Source: Cyanobacteria bacterium OH_CBrB_359
GTDB lineage: Bacteria > Cyanobacteriota > Vampirovibrionia > Gastranaerophilales > Gastranaerophilaceae
DNA length: 64,000 nucleotides
Reading direction: 5' to 3'
Assembly (NCBI GenBank): GCA_023433065.1
Contig: JAEZET010000004.1
Coordinates: 310,001 to 374,000 of the forward strand
A program made the position numbers and the translations under genes. Under the pieces are notes generated by a model, which did not search any database, was not told the origin of the DNA, and worked only from the letters and a program-made list of their open reading frames with translations. Positions 35,353-42,669 of the stretch are shown here, piece after piece; position 1 is the stretch's first letter, and each line of letters starts with the position of its first letter.

Positions 35353-37104
35353 CTATATATTTTGTCTAAATACTTCAAGCCCTGAATTTTCAATATTAGG
35401 TGTATTTACTTCAAACACATGGACTCTTGCAGCTCCTAAGTCAACACTTACCATGTTGTTATCGGCTTGCAGGTGGCTTTCTTCGCCGTAAGATGGCAGT
35501 AAGTTTTGAAGATTCGAATTAGCGCTTAATCCCGGAACATTAATTACTGCTTTTTGTCTGCCATTTATATCTCTGTTTGCAATCACAAGTAGAGTTCTTC
35601 CTTTGTAATGTCGAGTGAATGCAATAATCTGATCTGAGGGGTTATTTTTTACAGGAAGAGTGATGAATGACCCTTTAGTAACTATATCCTGATAGTTCTT
35701 TCTCATATCTAAAGATGATTTCATAAATGTACCTACTTCAGGATGTTTTCCTATTAGAGGTCTTGAGAAATTAAATATATCAGGTCTTCCATCATGTACG
35801 CAGGAGTCATGTTTATCAGTTTCTGTTTCAGGGATGTATTTGTTTAAAAAATCATATTTGTAATCGTCACCTGATTGGTATCCATCCATATAATACGGGT
35901 TAACCATTGGTATTGTAGCTTGCAGTCCTGAAACAAGGTTTATGAAGTTAGCGCCTCCGTTATTCATTAATGAAATGTCATCGTGTGTACCGAAAGAGCC
36001 TATTAAAGATTTACCCTTACCTACTTGACCCTGATTGTCCATTTTAATATTTTCTTTAATGTAATCAGTGAATTCATGGGCTTTTGTCCACTCATGGAAT
36101 ATGTGGTACTGACCATAATAGTTGTCAAATCCTGCTTTTAATAAATCTTCAGGTCTGTCATAGTTCATATTTGCTTGAGGAGATGCATCTTCATAAGTAT
36201 AGCTTTCTGCCAACCAAGCGAATTCAGGGTCTTTTGCTCTTGAATATGAAATTATAATATCCCAGAATTCTGTCGGTTTTGTTCTGGCAACGTCTGCTCT
36301 TATACCGTCCAAGCCAAAACCTTGACACATATCAACAAACTTTTTGTGCATATCTAACACAGCAGGATTTAATTGTTTTTTCTCTTCATCAAGCCATGGA
36401 GACAACATTCTTATGTCTTCCCAGCCTTGAGGAGTTTTAGGAAGTCCGTTTCTTTCAAATGCCATTAAATCTGGTCTTTGGTTAAACAAGCTTAATGAAG
36501 CGCAACTTGGTAAATCTAGCATAACGTGAATTCCACGCTTATGACATTCATCCACGAAGTTTTTGAATTCTTCTTCCACTGTTCTCGGGTCATTTTTATC
36601 ATCTAATGCAGGATCAATCTTTAAGAAATCTTCAGGAGCATATAGAGAACCTGCAGTGCCTTTTGCATTTAATTTACCGGGAGGATTCAACGGTAGAAGG
36701 TGCAAGGTATTTATACCCAAGTTTTTTAATTCATCTAATCTTGGAATGGCATTGTTGAAATTACCTTTTATATCTTTTCCGCTCAACAGCTGGTCACCTT
36801 CAATGTCTTTTGCTCCGAAGTTACGGATGATAATTCCCATAATTGTAGCTTCATTATTGTTGAACATGGTTTTTAAGTTATTTTTCCATTGAACGGGAGC
36901 GGTTGTTGTTTGTTGAACAGGAGCTACCTGAGTGCTTGCGTTAATTGCTGTTTGTTGCAGGAATTTTTCCAAGATGTTGGTACCGATAGGCGAAACAGCG
37001 GCGTTATTACTCGCTGTCATTATTGCAGTGAATGAAGGGCTAACTTTTTTATTAGCTAATACCTGGTTGTGGTTATTAATGTTTTGAATCAAAAAATTGT
37101 TCAT
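35353..37104 (-). CDS. GH13 alpha-amylase-family enzyme, probably intracellular
   Basis: The protein has no signal peptide. Residues 1-75 are a Gln/Thr-rich head with the Phe motif (SPSFTA, 23-28). The TIM barrel starts at about 85. Catalytic regions II-IV are present: the nucleophile D271 in DGIRADVAR, the acid E300 in WLAESYT, and H374-D375 in FGTHDD. Region I is altered: where the family has 'DxVxNH', this protein has DLPSC, so a usual subsite His is lost. A C-terminal beta domain follows (about 490-580, ending VHVFEVNTP). The 583-residue enzyme probably acts on stored alpha-glucan or maltodextrin. The start overlaps the previous gene (TAATG). The exact specificity cannot be read. Confidence 0.82.
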   Translation of the reverse strand: MNNFLIQNINNHNQVLANKKVSPSFTAIMTASNNAAVSPIGTNILEKFLQQTAINASTQVAPVQQTTTAPVQWKNNLKTMFNNNEATIMGIIIRNFGAKDIEGDQLLSGKDIKGNFNNAIPRLDELKNLGINTLHLLPLNPPGKLNAKGTAGSLYAPEDFLKIDPALDDKNDPRTVEEEFKNFVDECHKRGIHVMLDLPSCASLSLFNQRPDLMAFERNGLPKTPQGWEDIRMLSPWLDEEKKQLNPAVLDMHKKFVDMCQGFGLDGIRADVARTKPTEFWDIIISYSRAKDPEFAWLAESYTYEDASPQANMNYDRPEDLLKAGFDNYYGQYHIFHEWTKAHEFTDYIKENIKMDNQGQVGKGKSLIGSFGTHDDISLMNNGGANFINLVSGLQATIPMVNPYYMDGYQSGDDYKYDFLNKYIPETETDKHDSCVHDGRPDIFNFSRPLIGKHPEVGTFMKSSLDMRKNYQDIVTKGSFITLPVKNNPSDQIIAFTRHYKGRTLLVIANRDINGRQKAVINVPGLSANSNLQNLLPSYGEESHLQADNNMVSVDLGAARVHVFEVNTPNIENSGLEVFRQNI

Positions 37105-39875
37105 TATTTTTGTTCTCCGAAGGATTTGTTTTTATCAATCTTCCCAAAAAACGGTTGGACAGCCAGAGTCACTGCTGCAAGTGCTACAGCTCCGAGGCCG
37201 AACATTCTTAGCCATCTGTTAGTGTTATAGAGTGATTCCCCGGTATTTCTTACCATATCAGTAACGGTGGAACCCACTAAAAGATGCCTTTCGGTTACGT
37301 TCATATCTCTTGTTGCTCTTCTTAAGACATGTGAATTTTTGTACCAGTATTGCCAATCTGCAATTTTGTCAATGAAGCGCTCTTTGTATATTTTTAAACC
37401 TCTTTTTAAAGGCTTATATGATTGTTCAAGGACTGAGTCTGTAGAATCATCTAAATGATTTGAGAATAAAAGGTTCATAATTGCTTTATACTGTTTAGGA
37501 CCTAAATTATTTAATTTTTCTGTATGGTCAGTTATTTTAGCTTTCATTAAGGTATGCTTACAAATTTTTTCGGCTTTTTTCATAAATTCTTTTTTACCGA
37601 TATCAGATTCACTTATAAACTCTTCCATTAATGTTCCGAAAGAATGCCATGTCTTTTTCTCTTCTGCCAAATCTAAGGCTGAATCAAATATTGTTTGTTT
37701 TACTTTTGGACTTTCAAATTTTAAAGATTCTTTAATTTTTCTGATTAAATCTTCGTAACTGATTTTTGAACCGGTATATTCATCAATTTGCTTAGTTATG
37801 TATTCAATTGTTTCTTTTGATTTTGCACCATTTGCAGCTTCTTCAAAAGCGACTTCAAGTTCTATGTTTTTAATATTTTTTCCGAATGTAGATACAAGCT
37901 CCTCTTGAACTTTGTCAAACATACCGTTAGGAAGATTGAATGTTTCACCTTTAAATATTCTGATTACGTCTTTTATATCACAATCCTTCATATTAAAAGG
38001 AAGTTTACCCATTATAAATGACATTTGTTTATCTAATGTTCCGGTTTCAATTCTTCTGAATAAGTCAAGGGTTTGAAGTGATCTGTAAAAACACGCTTGA
38101 GCACCTAATACTCTGTCATTTGCAAAGCTCTTTAATGCATTTTTTGCAGAGCCAGGAAGGTCTGTTTTTAAGCCTTCATGTATATCATAGCCTAAAATTT
38201 CGCCGGCAATGTTTTCAAAGTTTGCGTTTTTGAATTTTAATCCGAAATAATCAGACATATTTGTAACTTCTTTATCAATGCTATCAATAAATTTGTCATC
38301 TACGGTTGAAGTATACTTCGCAATTTCTGCGCTTAGTTCAGAAACCGCTTTTTTATATTTATTATTATCTTTTGCAATAGCTGCAAGTCTTTCCATTATT
38401 AAATCATCAGCGGCTTTTTCAGATTCTTTTAAAGCCAGAAGGTCTTTTTTAGAAATACCAAGTATTTTTAAGAATCTTTCATTTACTCTTTGCCATTGAT
38501 TAGCAATGAATGTTTCAGCCGTATCACCCACTCTGGCGTCAATATATTCATTAACGATTCTTCTGTTTGCAGCATAATCATCTAGCATATCAAACATTCC
38601 TGTCAAAGGCTTTTTCATGGTCGCAAAGGTAGGTGCATTATGACGTTTGACTACATTAGGTATTGCGGAATTATCATTGAGGGTTTCAAATATAAATTTA
38701 TTATCTAATTTTGACAAGGATTTTTCTTTTACTATAAAATCGGTTAATCTTTTTACGAAAGGTCTTACTTCATCACCGTCAACTGTTGCTGCAGCTTCTT
38801 TTGTTTCTGATTTAATAAATGATTCAATGAGCTCAGGTGTTATTTTATATTTATCAAATAAATTTTTAACGTTATAATTTTTAAACATTTTTTGGACGAA
38901 ATCAGCGTCTAAAGGATTTTTTGCAGATGTAATCATATTTTGTATTTCTGCTTTAATACCTTGTCTTAGCATTGCTTCTCCATCAGGTTCAAGCATTACT
39001 ACAAGATCATCAATATTTTTAGCGTTTATTGGTTTTTGAGCGTTTCTTGATAAGAATTTTTCTAAATCTTTTTTAGCTGTCGCATTTTTAAATTTAGGAT
39101 AATTTAACTGAGCATTTTCTAATAGATCTTGTGTTTTAGCAAGACGTTTTTTCTCTTGAGCTTTTAGTAAGAATTTTTCTATGCTGTTACAGCTTAAAGC
39201 ACTTATTAGAGGAGTCGCAAAACCTGCAGTAAGCATCCATAAAGTATTTCCCTGAACAGCAATTTTTTGTGCTTTTTCTTTAATCAAGTTTTCTCTGTTG
39301 GGTTCATCTTTTGCTATACCCATTTTATCGCCCATTTTGTTTAGTTCTTTACTGTCAACTAAATCCCATGGTAAATATTGAGGGTCTTGGAAAAACATTT
39401 TTTTACGACCGTAACTATCTTCATATTTCTGATGAATATCAACTCCATGCATAAGTTTTAAAGGTGCCTGAATAAACAGTTTTGGCCATAAAGCCATACC
39501 TGCAAAGAATGTACCTGCACCGATAAATTCCATACTTCTTCTTAAATGCAAAGGATTTTTAACGAACAAGTATGTTGCCAGTGCCAATGCACCGCCTTTC
39601 ATTGCAAGGTCGTTCATTCTGCCTAATTGATAGTCATTGGCTTGTCCATTTGCGCCTTTTGAGATACTTACTATATCATTTTTTAAATCTTTTACGTATT
39701 CAACGGGAGACCCGAATATGCGGCTTTTTAACATTCTTCCTTTTGGATCAATAGGCTTGATTTTATTATGTGTGCTCATATCAAGCTTGATTTCGCTGAA
39801 AGAATTGTTATTTACTGCTTCAGGTTTTTGCTGTATTTTATATTGAGATGTTATGGTGTTTAATATATTTGCCAT
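37104..39875 (-). CDS. Large multi-span membrane protein of unknown function
   Basis: The ATG at 39875 overlaps the upstream stop (TAATG), giving 923 residues; a GTG two codons earlier is less likely. Two adjacent hydrophobic helices occur at about 92-140 (GGALALATYLFV and GAGTFFAGMALW), one at about 210-225 (LWMLTAGFATPLISAL) and one at the C-terminus (FGLGAVALAAVTLAV). The 650 residues in between are helical and charged. A stretch near the front (GVDIHQKYEDSY, then PQYLPWDLVDSKELNK) parallels the neighbouring 360-residue protein (GIDMNLPYKKVV, then PRWDLLYDQ), so the two look homologous in part. I know no family. It is co-transcribed with a GH13 enzyme. Confidence 0.7.
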   Translation of the reverse strand: MANILNTITSQYKIQQKPEAVNNNSFSEIKLDMSTHNKIKPIDPKGRMLKSRIFGSPVEYVKDLKNDIVSISKGANGQANDYQLGRMNDLAMKGGALALATYLFVKNPLHLRRSMEFIGAGTFFAGMALWPKLFIQAPLKLMHGVDIHQKYEDSYGRKKMFFQDPQYLPWDLVDSKELNKMGDKMGIAKDEPNRENLIKEKAQKIAVQGNTLWMLTAGFATPLISALSCNSIEKFLLKAQEKKRLAKTQDLLENAQLNYPKFKNATAKKDLEKFLSRNAQKPINAKNIDDLVVMLEPDGEAMLRQGIKAEIQNMITSAKNPLDADFVQKMFKNYNVKNLFDKYKITPELIESFIKSETKEAAATVDGDEVRPFVKRLTDFIVKEKSLSKLDNKFIFETLNDNSAIPNVVKRHNAPTFATMKKPLTGMFDMLDDYAANRRIVNEYIDARVGDTAETFIANQWQRVNERFLKILGISKKDLLALKESEKAADDLIMERLAAIAKDNNKYKKAVSELSAEIAKYTSTVDDKFIDSIDKEVTNMSDYFGLKFKNANFENIAGEILGYDIHEGLKTDLPGSAKNALKSFANDRVLGAQACFYRSLQTLDLFRRIETGTLDKQMSFIMGKLPFNMKDCDIKDVIRIFKGETFNLPNGMFDKVQEELVSTFGKNIKNIELEVAFEEAANGAKSKETIEYITKQIDEYTGSKISYEDLIRKIKESLKFESPKVKQTIFDSALDLAEEKKTWHSFGTLMEEFISESDIGKKEFMKKAEKICKHTLMKAKITDHTEKLNNLGPKQYKAIMNLLFSNHLDDSTDSVLEQSYKPLKRGLKIYKERFIDKIADWQYWYKNSHVLRRATRDMNVTERHLLVGSTVTDMVRNTGESLYNTNRWLRMFGLGAVALAAVTLAVQPFFGKIDKNKSFGEQK

Positions 39876-40957
39876 TAGCACACCACCTTTGGTTTGTTTT
39901 CGTCTATTATAGGAGTGGTTGCAATTTTATCGCTTTTACGTTTCTTAAAGTCAACCAATGTCGCAATGTTGCCAGCCAGAGTTGAAGCTATAGCCAAAGA
40001 TAAAAGCCCTATTCCAACTATCTTTGGAGCTTTCCTTTTGCTTCCTGCACCGCTTACCAATTCTTTTACGCTTTTACCTGCAGCTGTTCCGAAGTTTTTA
40101 ATAATATCAACAAGTTTTTGTCCTTTTAAATTTTTAAATACATGTCTTGTTCCATATATATCCCAGGCTGGTTGCATAGCTAGAGCCACACCTGTAGCCG
40201 CCCATAGATATGAGGATAAAGTAGAGAATGTTCTTGTTTTTACTACTAAATCTCTTACTTTTGGTTTTACTTGCTGGTCAGCATCCTGTAGGTTTTCGCC
40301 GACTTTCATTTTTTTGGCTATATGGTCATAGTAGCTGTTTCTGGCAGGTCCATAGAATTTTTGATCATACAATAGATCCCATCTTGGGAAGTCAACGCTT
40401 TCATACACTTTATGATATTCATAGCGTTTTAAATCAGTATCTCCAGGATATTCGGGGAACTCATTAACCACTTTTTTATAAGGTAAATTCATATCTATGC
40501 CGTATTTTGCTTTTACCGGCCATTCAATAAGTTTTTTTGATAATGTTTTCGCAAGCACATAAAAAGCAATACCCAAGGCCATTTTATGTCCTTTTAAAGC
40601 AGCTTTTGAAGCGGCATTTTGAGAGAATGTTTTTGTTGCGCCGTTAAATACACCCATCAACATCAAGCTTCCCACTGCAAAAGGCACCATGCCCATTGTC
40701 AGAAATTCATAGAAGTTTGCATTTTTGCTGCCTGAAATTCCTTTTGCAGGATAAACGGTCATGGCATTTTGAAGTTTGTCTAACCAAATTCTTGCTCCTG
40801 TTCTTATTGGAGCTTTTTCTTTTTGCTGGATTAAAACCGTATCATGTTCTTCCGGCGTAATTTCATCTTTTTTAGCTCCCTGAGGCATTTCATTTTGCTT
40901 AAATGAAACCATTTGAAGCTTACGGTTATTATATGAAGAGCCTATTAAATTTATCAT
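39875..40957 (-). CDS. Multi-span membrane protein, first gene of the GH13 operon
   Basis: The ATG at 40957 has GAGG six bases upstream, so it is preferred to the ATG at 41002, which has none. The 360 residues begin MINLIGSSYNNRKLQMVSFKQN, with the Phe motif at about residue 19. There are about four hydrophobic helices: about 75-95 (FLTMGMVPFAVGSLMLMG), 115-130 (ALGIAFYVLAKTL), 255-270 (YLWAATGVALAMQPAWD) and 320-340 (GLLSLAIASTLAGNIATLV). The WDLLYDQ region and the last-but-one helix correspond to parts of the 923-residue neighbour. No function is recognised. It opens a four-gene operon. Confidence 0.7.
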   Translation of the reverse strand: MINLIGSSYNNRKLQMVSFKQNEMPQGAKKDEITPEEHDTVLIQQKEKAPIRTGARIWLDKLQNAMTVYPAKGISGSKNANFYEFLTMGMVPFAVGSLMLMGVFNGATKTFSQNAASKAALKGHKMALGIAFYVLAKTLSKKLIEWPVKAKYGIDMNLPYKKVVNEFPEYPGDTDLKRYEYHKVYESVDFPRWDLLYDQKFYGPARNSYYDHIAKKMKVGENLQDADQQVKPKVRDLVVKTRTFSTLSSYLWAATGVALAMQPAWDIYGTRHVFKNLKGQKLVDIIKNFGTAAGKSVKELVSGAGSKRKAPKIVGIGLLSLAIASTLAGNIATLVDFKKRKSDKIATTPIIDENKPKVVC

Positions 40958-41058
40958 TTCAACCTCATAACACAATGGAGCAATGCCTGTTGTTTTAAAC
41001 ATGCTGAAAGCATATTGTTGCTAAAATTAAGGCTCATAAAGTCATTTTTTTACATATC

Positions 41059-41475
41059 TTAATATAAAAACTGACAAATTATAGTCCTTGTTCTGGGCTT
41101 ATTATCAAAATCAATAAGAACAATTTGTTGCCAGGTTCCAAGTTGAAGATGGGAGTCAATAACGGGTATATTTATTGAATTACCTATTATAGATGCTCTT
41201 ATGTGTGCGTAACCGTTTCCGTCGTTCCAGGTTTGGTCATGGTAATAATTTTTACCCATAGGGGCAATATTTTCCAAAGCCTCGGGTAAATCTTTTATCA
41301 GTCCGGGTTCAAACTCAATGGATGTAATAGATGCAGTACTTCCGCTTACGTATACGCACATGTTGGCATTTTTAATATTGTTGGTGGACACTAAATCTTT
41401 GATTTTGCTTGTTATATCTATTATATCGGTAAAGCCTTTTGTTAAAATATTAAATTTGCCAGTTGTTATTGCCAT
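41059..41475 (-). CDS. YjbQ/UPF0047 family protein
   Basis: This 138-residue protein matches the YjbQ family, whose E. coli member has been linked to thiamine phosphate synthase activity when overproduced; the physiological role is not settled. Conserved parts are CVYVSGSTASITSIEFEPGL, then the DGNGYAHIRASIIG segment with its conserved His, and the closing PVIDSHLQLGTWQQIVLIDFD, a hallmark of the family. It is a single gene with a 265-base upstream gap that also serves the divergent zinc-ribbon gene. Confidence 0.85.
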   Translation of the reverse strand: MAITTGKFNILTKGFTDIIDITSKIKDLVSTNNIKNANMCVYVSGSTASITSIEFEPGLIKDLPEALENIAPMGKNYYHDQTWNDGNGYAHIRASIIGNSINIPVIDSHLQLGTWQQIVLIDFDNKPRTRTIICQFLY

Positions 41476-41740
41476 ATAGTCCCCTTCTCTTTTCCTTATT
41501 ATAATTAGTTTTTTAGAAAAAATACAACTGTATAACGTGATAATTTTTTATATCGTTTTATCCAATTTTAAAATAGTCCTATTTAAATTTAAACCCTCTT
41601 AACATCGAATTTTCAAACTATTGCTAAAATCAGAAATAAGATTTAAAATGTAGCATGTAGATAAATATCTTTTAGCAATTAAGATTTTAATTCCTATCTG
41701 TAAATTATTTACAAGTTCACTAACCTAAGGAGAAAAATTA

Positions 41741-42007
41741 ATGTACCAAGAAGAAAAGCTCGTCTGTGAGGATTGTGGTTGCGAGTTTGCTTTTACAATC
41801 GGTGAGCAAGAGTTTTATGCAGAAAAAGGACTTGTAAACAAACCAAAACGTTGTCCTGAATGCAGAAAAAAACGTCGTCAAAAAAACAGAAAAAAACTTT
41901 ATGATGTAACATGTTCGCGTTGCGGATGCGAAACTAAAGTTCCTTTTAAACCTATTTCAGGCAAGGAAGTTTATTGTAAGGATTGTTATTCAAAAAGCCA
42001 ATCATAA
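41741..42007 (+). CDS. Double zinc-ribbon protein
   Basis: The 88-residue protein holds four Cys pairs. The first ribbon is CEDCGCEF...CPEC (about residues 9-45) with the FTIGEQEFYAEKGLVNKPKRC segment, which matches the small 'probable zinc-ribbon' family seen in many bacteria. The second ribbon is CSRCGCETKVPFKP...VYCKDCY (about 59-82). Between them is a very basic KKRRQKNRKK stretch that could contact nucleic acid. AAGGAG lies six to ten bases before the ATG, and a good terminator follows, so it is a single-gene unit. A link to stress or translation is possible but unproved. Confidence 0.82.
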   Translation: MYQEEKLVCEDCGCEFAFTIGEQEFYAEKGLVNKPKRCPECRKKRRQKNRKKLYDVTCSRCGCETKVPFKPISGKEVYCKDCYSKSQS

Positions 42008-42030
42008 TAAATAATAATTTAATTAACTAA

Positions 42031-42060
42031 AAAGAGTATTGTTTTTCAATACTCTTTTAT
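42031..42060 (+). terminator. Rho-independent terminator after the zinc-ribbon gene
   Basis: AAAGAGTATTG (42031-42041) and CAATACTCTTT (42047-42057) form an 11-base-pair stem with a TTTTT loop, followed by T-rich sequence. It lies 24 bases after the stop and would also work on the other strand because AAAA flanks it. Confidence 0.85.
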
Positions 42061-42078
42061 TTATATATTATTCTGCTT

Positions 42079-42219
42079 TTAAGCATTGATTGCAGCAATT
42101 ACCTGGGTTTCTAGGTTAATATTTGCTCCAAGATTTACTTGTAGTGTATACATATATGTAAACAACATCAACAGAACAATGCCCAGCAAAAGGCAGTTAG
42201 CTATTTTTACTTCATTCAT
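42079..42219 (-). CDS. Possible very small membrane protein
   Basis: An ATG at 42219 would give a 46-residue peptide: a short head (MNEVKIANC), one strong membrane helix (LLLGIVLLMLFTYMYTL) and a polar tail (QVNLGANINLETQV). A GGAG lies upstream at a long spacing. It sits between the terminator and a small repeat protein on the same strand. It may be real, given several single-span peptides in this genome, but length and spacing make it uncertain. Confidence 0.35.
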   Translation of the reverse strand: MNEVKIANCLLLGIVLLMLFTYMYTLQVNLGANINLETQVIAAINA

Positions 42220-42309
42220 ACAGCCAAATACACTCCAAATAAAATGATTGATACCTATGCGGATAAGCCCGCATTTACACACTTTTTAATAGTTCAAACA
42301 ACTCAAAGA

Positions 42310-42492
42310 TTATGCTACAGCGTTAAAAGAACCGCCGCTAGATCCTGAAGATGAACCTGAACTTGCTAAAGAACCAGCGCTTTCGCCTGTTGAAAATGCT
42401 AAAGAGCCTGCGCTTTCACCTGTTGAAAATGCTATTGCTTTTGTTGCATCATAAGCGACTTGTGGTCCGATTTTAGGAATTGTGAAACCCAT
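42310..42492 (-). CDS. Small Gly/Ser-rich tandem-repeat protein
   Basis: The ATG at 42492 has an ideal AAAGGAG eight bases upstream, giving 60 residues; the ORF opens earlier at 42516 without such a site. The head (MGFTIPKIGPQVAYDATKAI) is followed by two copies of the 11-residue unit AFSTGESAGSL and then a Ser/Gly run (SSGSSSGSSGGSFNAVA). It has no Cys and no membrane helix. It could be a small structural, secreted or modified peptide; precursor-like architecture is only a guess. Confidence 0.6.
   Translation of the reverse strand: MGFTIPKIGPQVAYDATKAIAFSTGESAGSLAFSTGESAGSLASSGSSSGSSGGSFNAVA
42368..42433 (-). repeat. Two tandem copies of a 33-base coding repeat
   Basis: Positions 42368-42400 and 42401-42433 are near-identical 33-base units (three differences, mainly synonymous) coding AFSTGESAGSL twice. 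Repeat length is a multiple of three, so expansion or loss keeps the frame. Confidence 0.85.
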
Positions 42493-42669
42493 AGAATTTA
42501 CTCCTTTTATATCCATAATATCTACTTGTTATATGATACTTATATAAAAACAAATTAAATTATCGGATTTCAAGAAGTGTTATTTTTGTTACATTTGTTA
42601 ATATTTTAATGATATACAAGCTCAAAAGCTTATAAATCCAGGTTTTTAACTGTTCTTTATTTTTGGTAT

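Noticed and set aside
39894..40331. 145-codon plus-strand frame opposite the 360-residue membrane protein
   Set aside because: It lies wholly antisense to a gene with a good start and an operon context; no motif or start site supports it.
42031..42060. CRISPR-like or transposon-end interpretation of short inverted repeats
   Set aside because: Only one copy is present, followed by T-rich sequence, directly after a stop codon; it is a normal terminator. No repeat-spacer array or transposase was seen anywhere in the window.
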